Origin: Flammula alnicola
Taxonomy: Eukaryota; Basidiomycota; Agaricomycetes; Agaricales; Strophariaceae
Length of the DNA: 64,000 nucleotides
Assembly: GCA_015499995.1 (NCBI GenBank)
Contig: JADNRV010000012.1
Span: 465,323-529,322 of the forward strand
Reading direction: 5' to 3'
Of this stretch, positions 63,141 through 64,000 are shown one piece after another (the first letter of the stretch is position 1; every line of letters starts with the position of its first letter). Below the pieces are notes generated by a model that saw nothing but the letters and a program-made list of their open reading frames with translations, was not told the DNA's origin and did not search any database. A program made the translations under genes and the position numbers.

Positions 63141-63613
63141 AGTGGTGTCTTGACCTCCTTGACCCGGTCGAAAAGGTCAGACCGAAATTCGGGTCAGGCC
63201 AATTTGACCCGGTCAGGTTGACCGGTCAAGGAGGTCAACAGTCACGGGAGTAGCCCTCGAGAAGGACGGGCCTGCCACAGAGCTTCTACATCTGCTGGGT
63301 TTGACAGCTCCCGGAAAATGTGTCGGTCCAGCACTGACCTAGCATCAACGCAGCTTCATCGCCATTTCCGACATATCACAACCGAGAAACTTGTACAAAA
63401 CCTGTACAAAACTTCATGGTAATGTCATTCAATTGATTTGACTGAATTCCGTGGCGAAAAACGACCAGTGGGCGGCTATTTCACCTGTTTTCACTGAGCT
63501 CATCTAATTCCCACCCTTTTCCTTTGACCGGTCAGTCCAGATTGACCTTTTTTGACCCCTTTTTGGCCTGACCCCGGCCTGACCGGTCATGACCCGGGTC
63601 ATTGACACCACTG
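63141..63613. mobile_element. 473-bp hAT-type MITE with 8-bp target duplication
   Basis: Begins CAGTGGTGTCTTGACC (63141) and ends GGTCATTGACACCACTG (63613): a 10-bp perfect inverted repeat that continues imperfectly. It is flanked by perfect 8-bp direct repeats GGGTTGGG at 63133-63140 and 63614-63621. The interior is packed with TGACC/GGTCA words in both orientations, giving strong self-complementarity. There is no ORF, so it is mobilised in trans. Its ends differ from those of the 10.7-kb element (TAAGGCTCC...), so that transposase is unlikely to be its source. Confidence 0.9.
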
Positions 63614-63621
63614 GGGTTGGG
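63614..63621. repeat. Right target duplication GGGTTGGG of the hAT MITE
   Basis: Identical to 63133-63140, immediately after the MITE's terminal CACTG. Confidence 0.88.
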
Positions 63622-64000
63622 TGGTAGCTTTGGGTAAGTGTGACTGTGACTGTAACATACCTTATATAGTAGGTTGTGACATAGGGTTAGGGTTTGTTTC
63701 ACTTTTCTAAGGCCGGAATTTCGAAAACTTGTCCGATCGACTTGAGATTCACATCAATGATTGCCCTCATGAATCTAAGCACATTCCCGGTGTTTTTGAC
63801 AAATTTGGGGTATCCGGGAAAATGTAGTTATCAAATGTATGTTTTTGTTTGTTCCCTGCCAAACCAGGTGATGCGAGGTGGTGATGGGCACTGTACACCG
63901 ACTCTATCGACTATCTCATCCTGTACAACACTCGACCCGACTATTCTATATCTCATTGCTTAATCTTTTAATTTTCCGACTCTCCGTTTACCGACTTCGA

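Larger units (their letters stand above)
62852..63893. mobile_element. Tc1/mariner-like non-autonomous element, interrupted by a hAT MITE
   Basis: Ends CAGTGCCCATCACCACCTC at 62852-62870 and its exact complement at 63875-63893, each bordered by TA (62850-62851 and 63894-63895). Similarity continues inward (CACCTCC..TTTGG on both sides). The TA duplication and CAGT-type ends indicate the Tc1/mariner group. The interior has no transposase frame. Without the 473-bp insertion and one copy of its octamer the element would be about 560 bp. Confidence 0.75.

Noticed and set aside
62852..63893. An intact hAT or mariner transposase within the 3'-terminal nested elements
   Set aside because: No long frame or catalytic motif exists in any of the six frames there; both units are non-autonomous.

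Overview
The window is nuclear DNA of a filamentous basidiomycete, most likely an Agaricomycete. Genes are dense and cut by many short introns (about 50-60 nt, GT...AG). Three paralogues of the mushroom membrane-protein family DUF6534 and a DUF6533-like remnant are present, and orthologues of ordinary eukaryotic genes are recognisable (fatty-acid 2-hydroxylase, ACSF2-type acyl-CoA synthetase, ubiquitin hydrolase, ORT1-type carrier, GH1 beta-glucosidase, DCP1, Bin3/MePCE methyltransferase). Exon joins were inferred by eye from splice signals and frame continuity.

Layout. 1-11.3 kb: fatty-acid 2-hydroxylase (3' end off the window), acyl-CoA synthetase, DUF6534 gene 1 and a histidine-acid-phosphatase gene broken by frameshifts. 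11.97-22.67 kb: one large DNA transposon, 10,684 bp, with 13-bp perfect terminal inverted repeats and a perfect 8-bp target duplication (TATTTAAA). It carries an apparently complete hAT transposase gene, a second very long gene that looks like a P-element-type DDE transposase fused to zinc fingers and a PHD finger, a small third ORF and a nested 236-bp MITE. 23.8-38.4 kb: housekeeping genes (USP-type ubiquitin hydrolase, F-box remnant, tRNA-Asp, mitochondrial ornithine-type carrier, zinc alcohol/polyol dehydrogenase, two nuclear-looking proteins, one with a weak pRiA4b ORF-3-like region). 39-48.5 kb: GH1 beta-glucosidase, DUF6534 gene 2, an unrecognised gene head-to-head with DCP1. 50.8-59.8 kb: DUF6534 gene 3, Bin3/MePCE methyltransferase, an F-box protein, an intron-containing tRNA-Asp, decayed SRPK-like kinase and DUF6533 remnants, and a small secreted cysteine-rich protein. 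59.8-64 kb: gene-poor; near its end a Tc1/mariner-like non-autonomous element (TA-flanked, about 20-bp inverted repeats) is itself interrupted by a 473-bp hAT-type MITE with a perfect 8-bp duplication (GGGTTGGG).

The most noteworthy object is the 10.7-kb transposon, in which two unrelated transposase-type genes lie in the same direction 141 bp apart inside one pair of inverted repeats. A second, technical theme is that several genes outside the transposon are each broken by single-base indels, mostly missing bases in short homopolymers, while their reading frames are otherwise well kept. This pattern fits uncorrected sequencing error better than gene decay.
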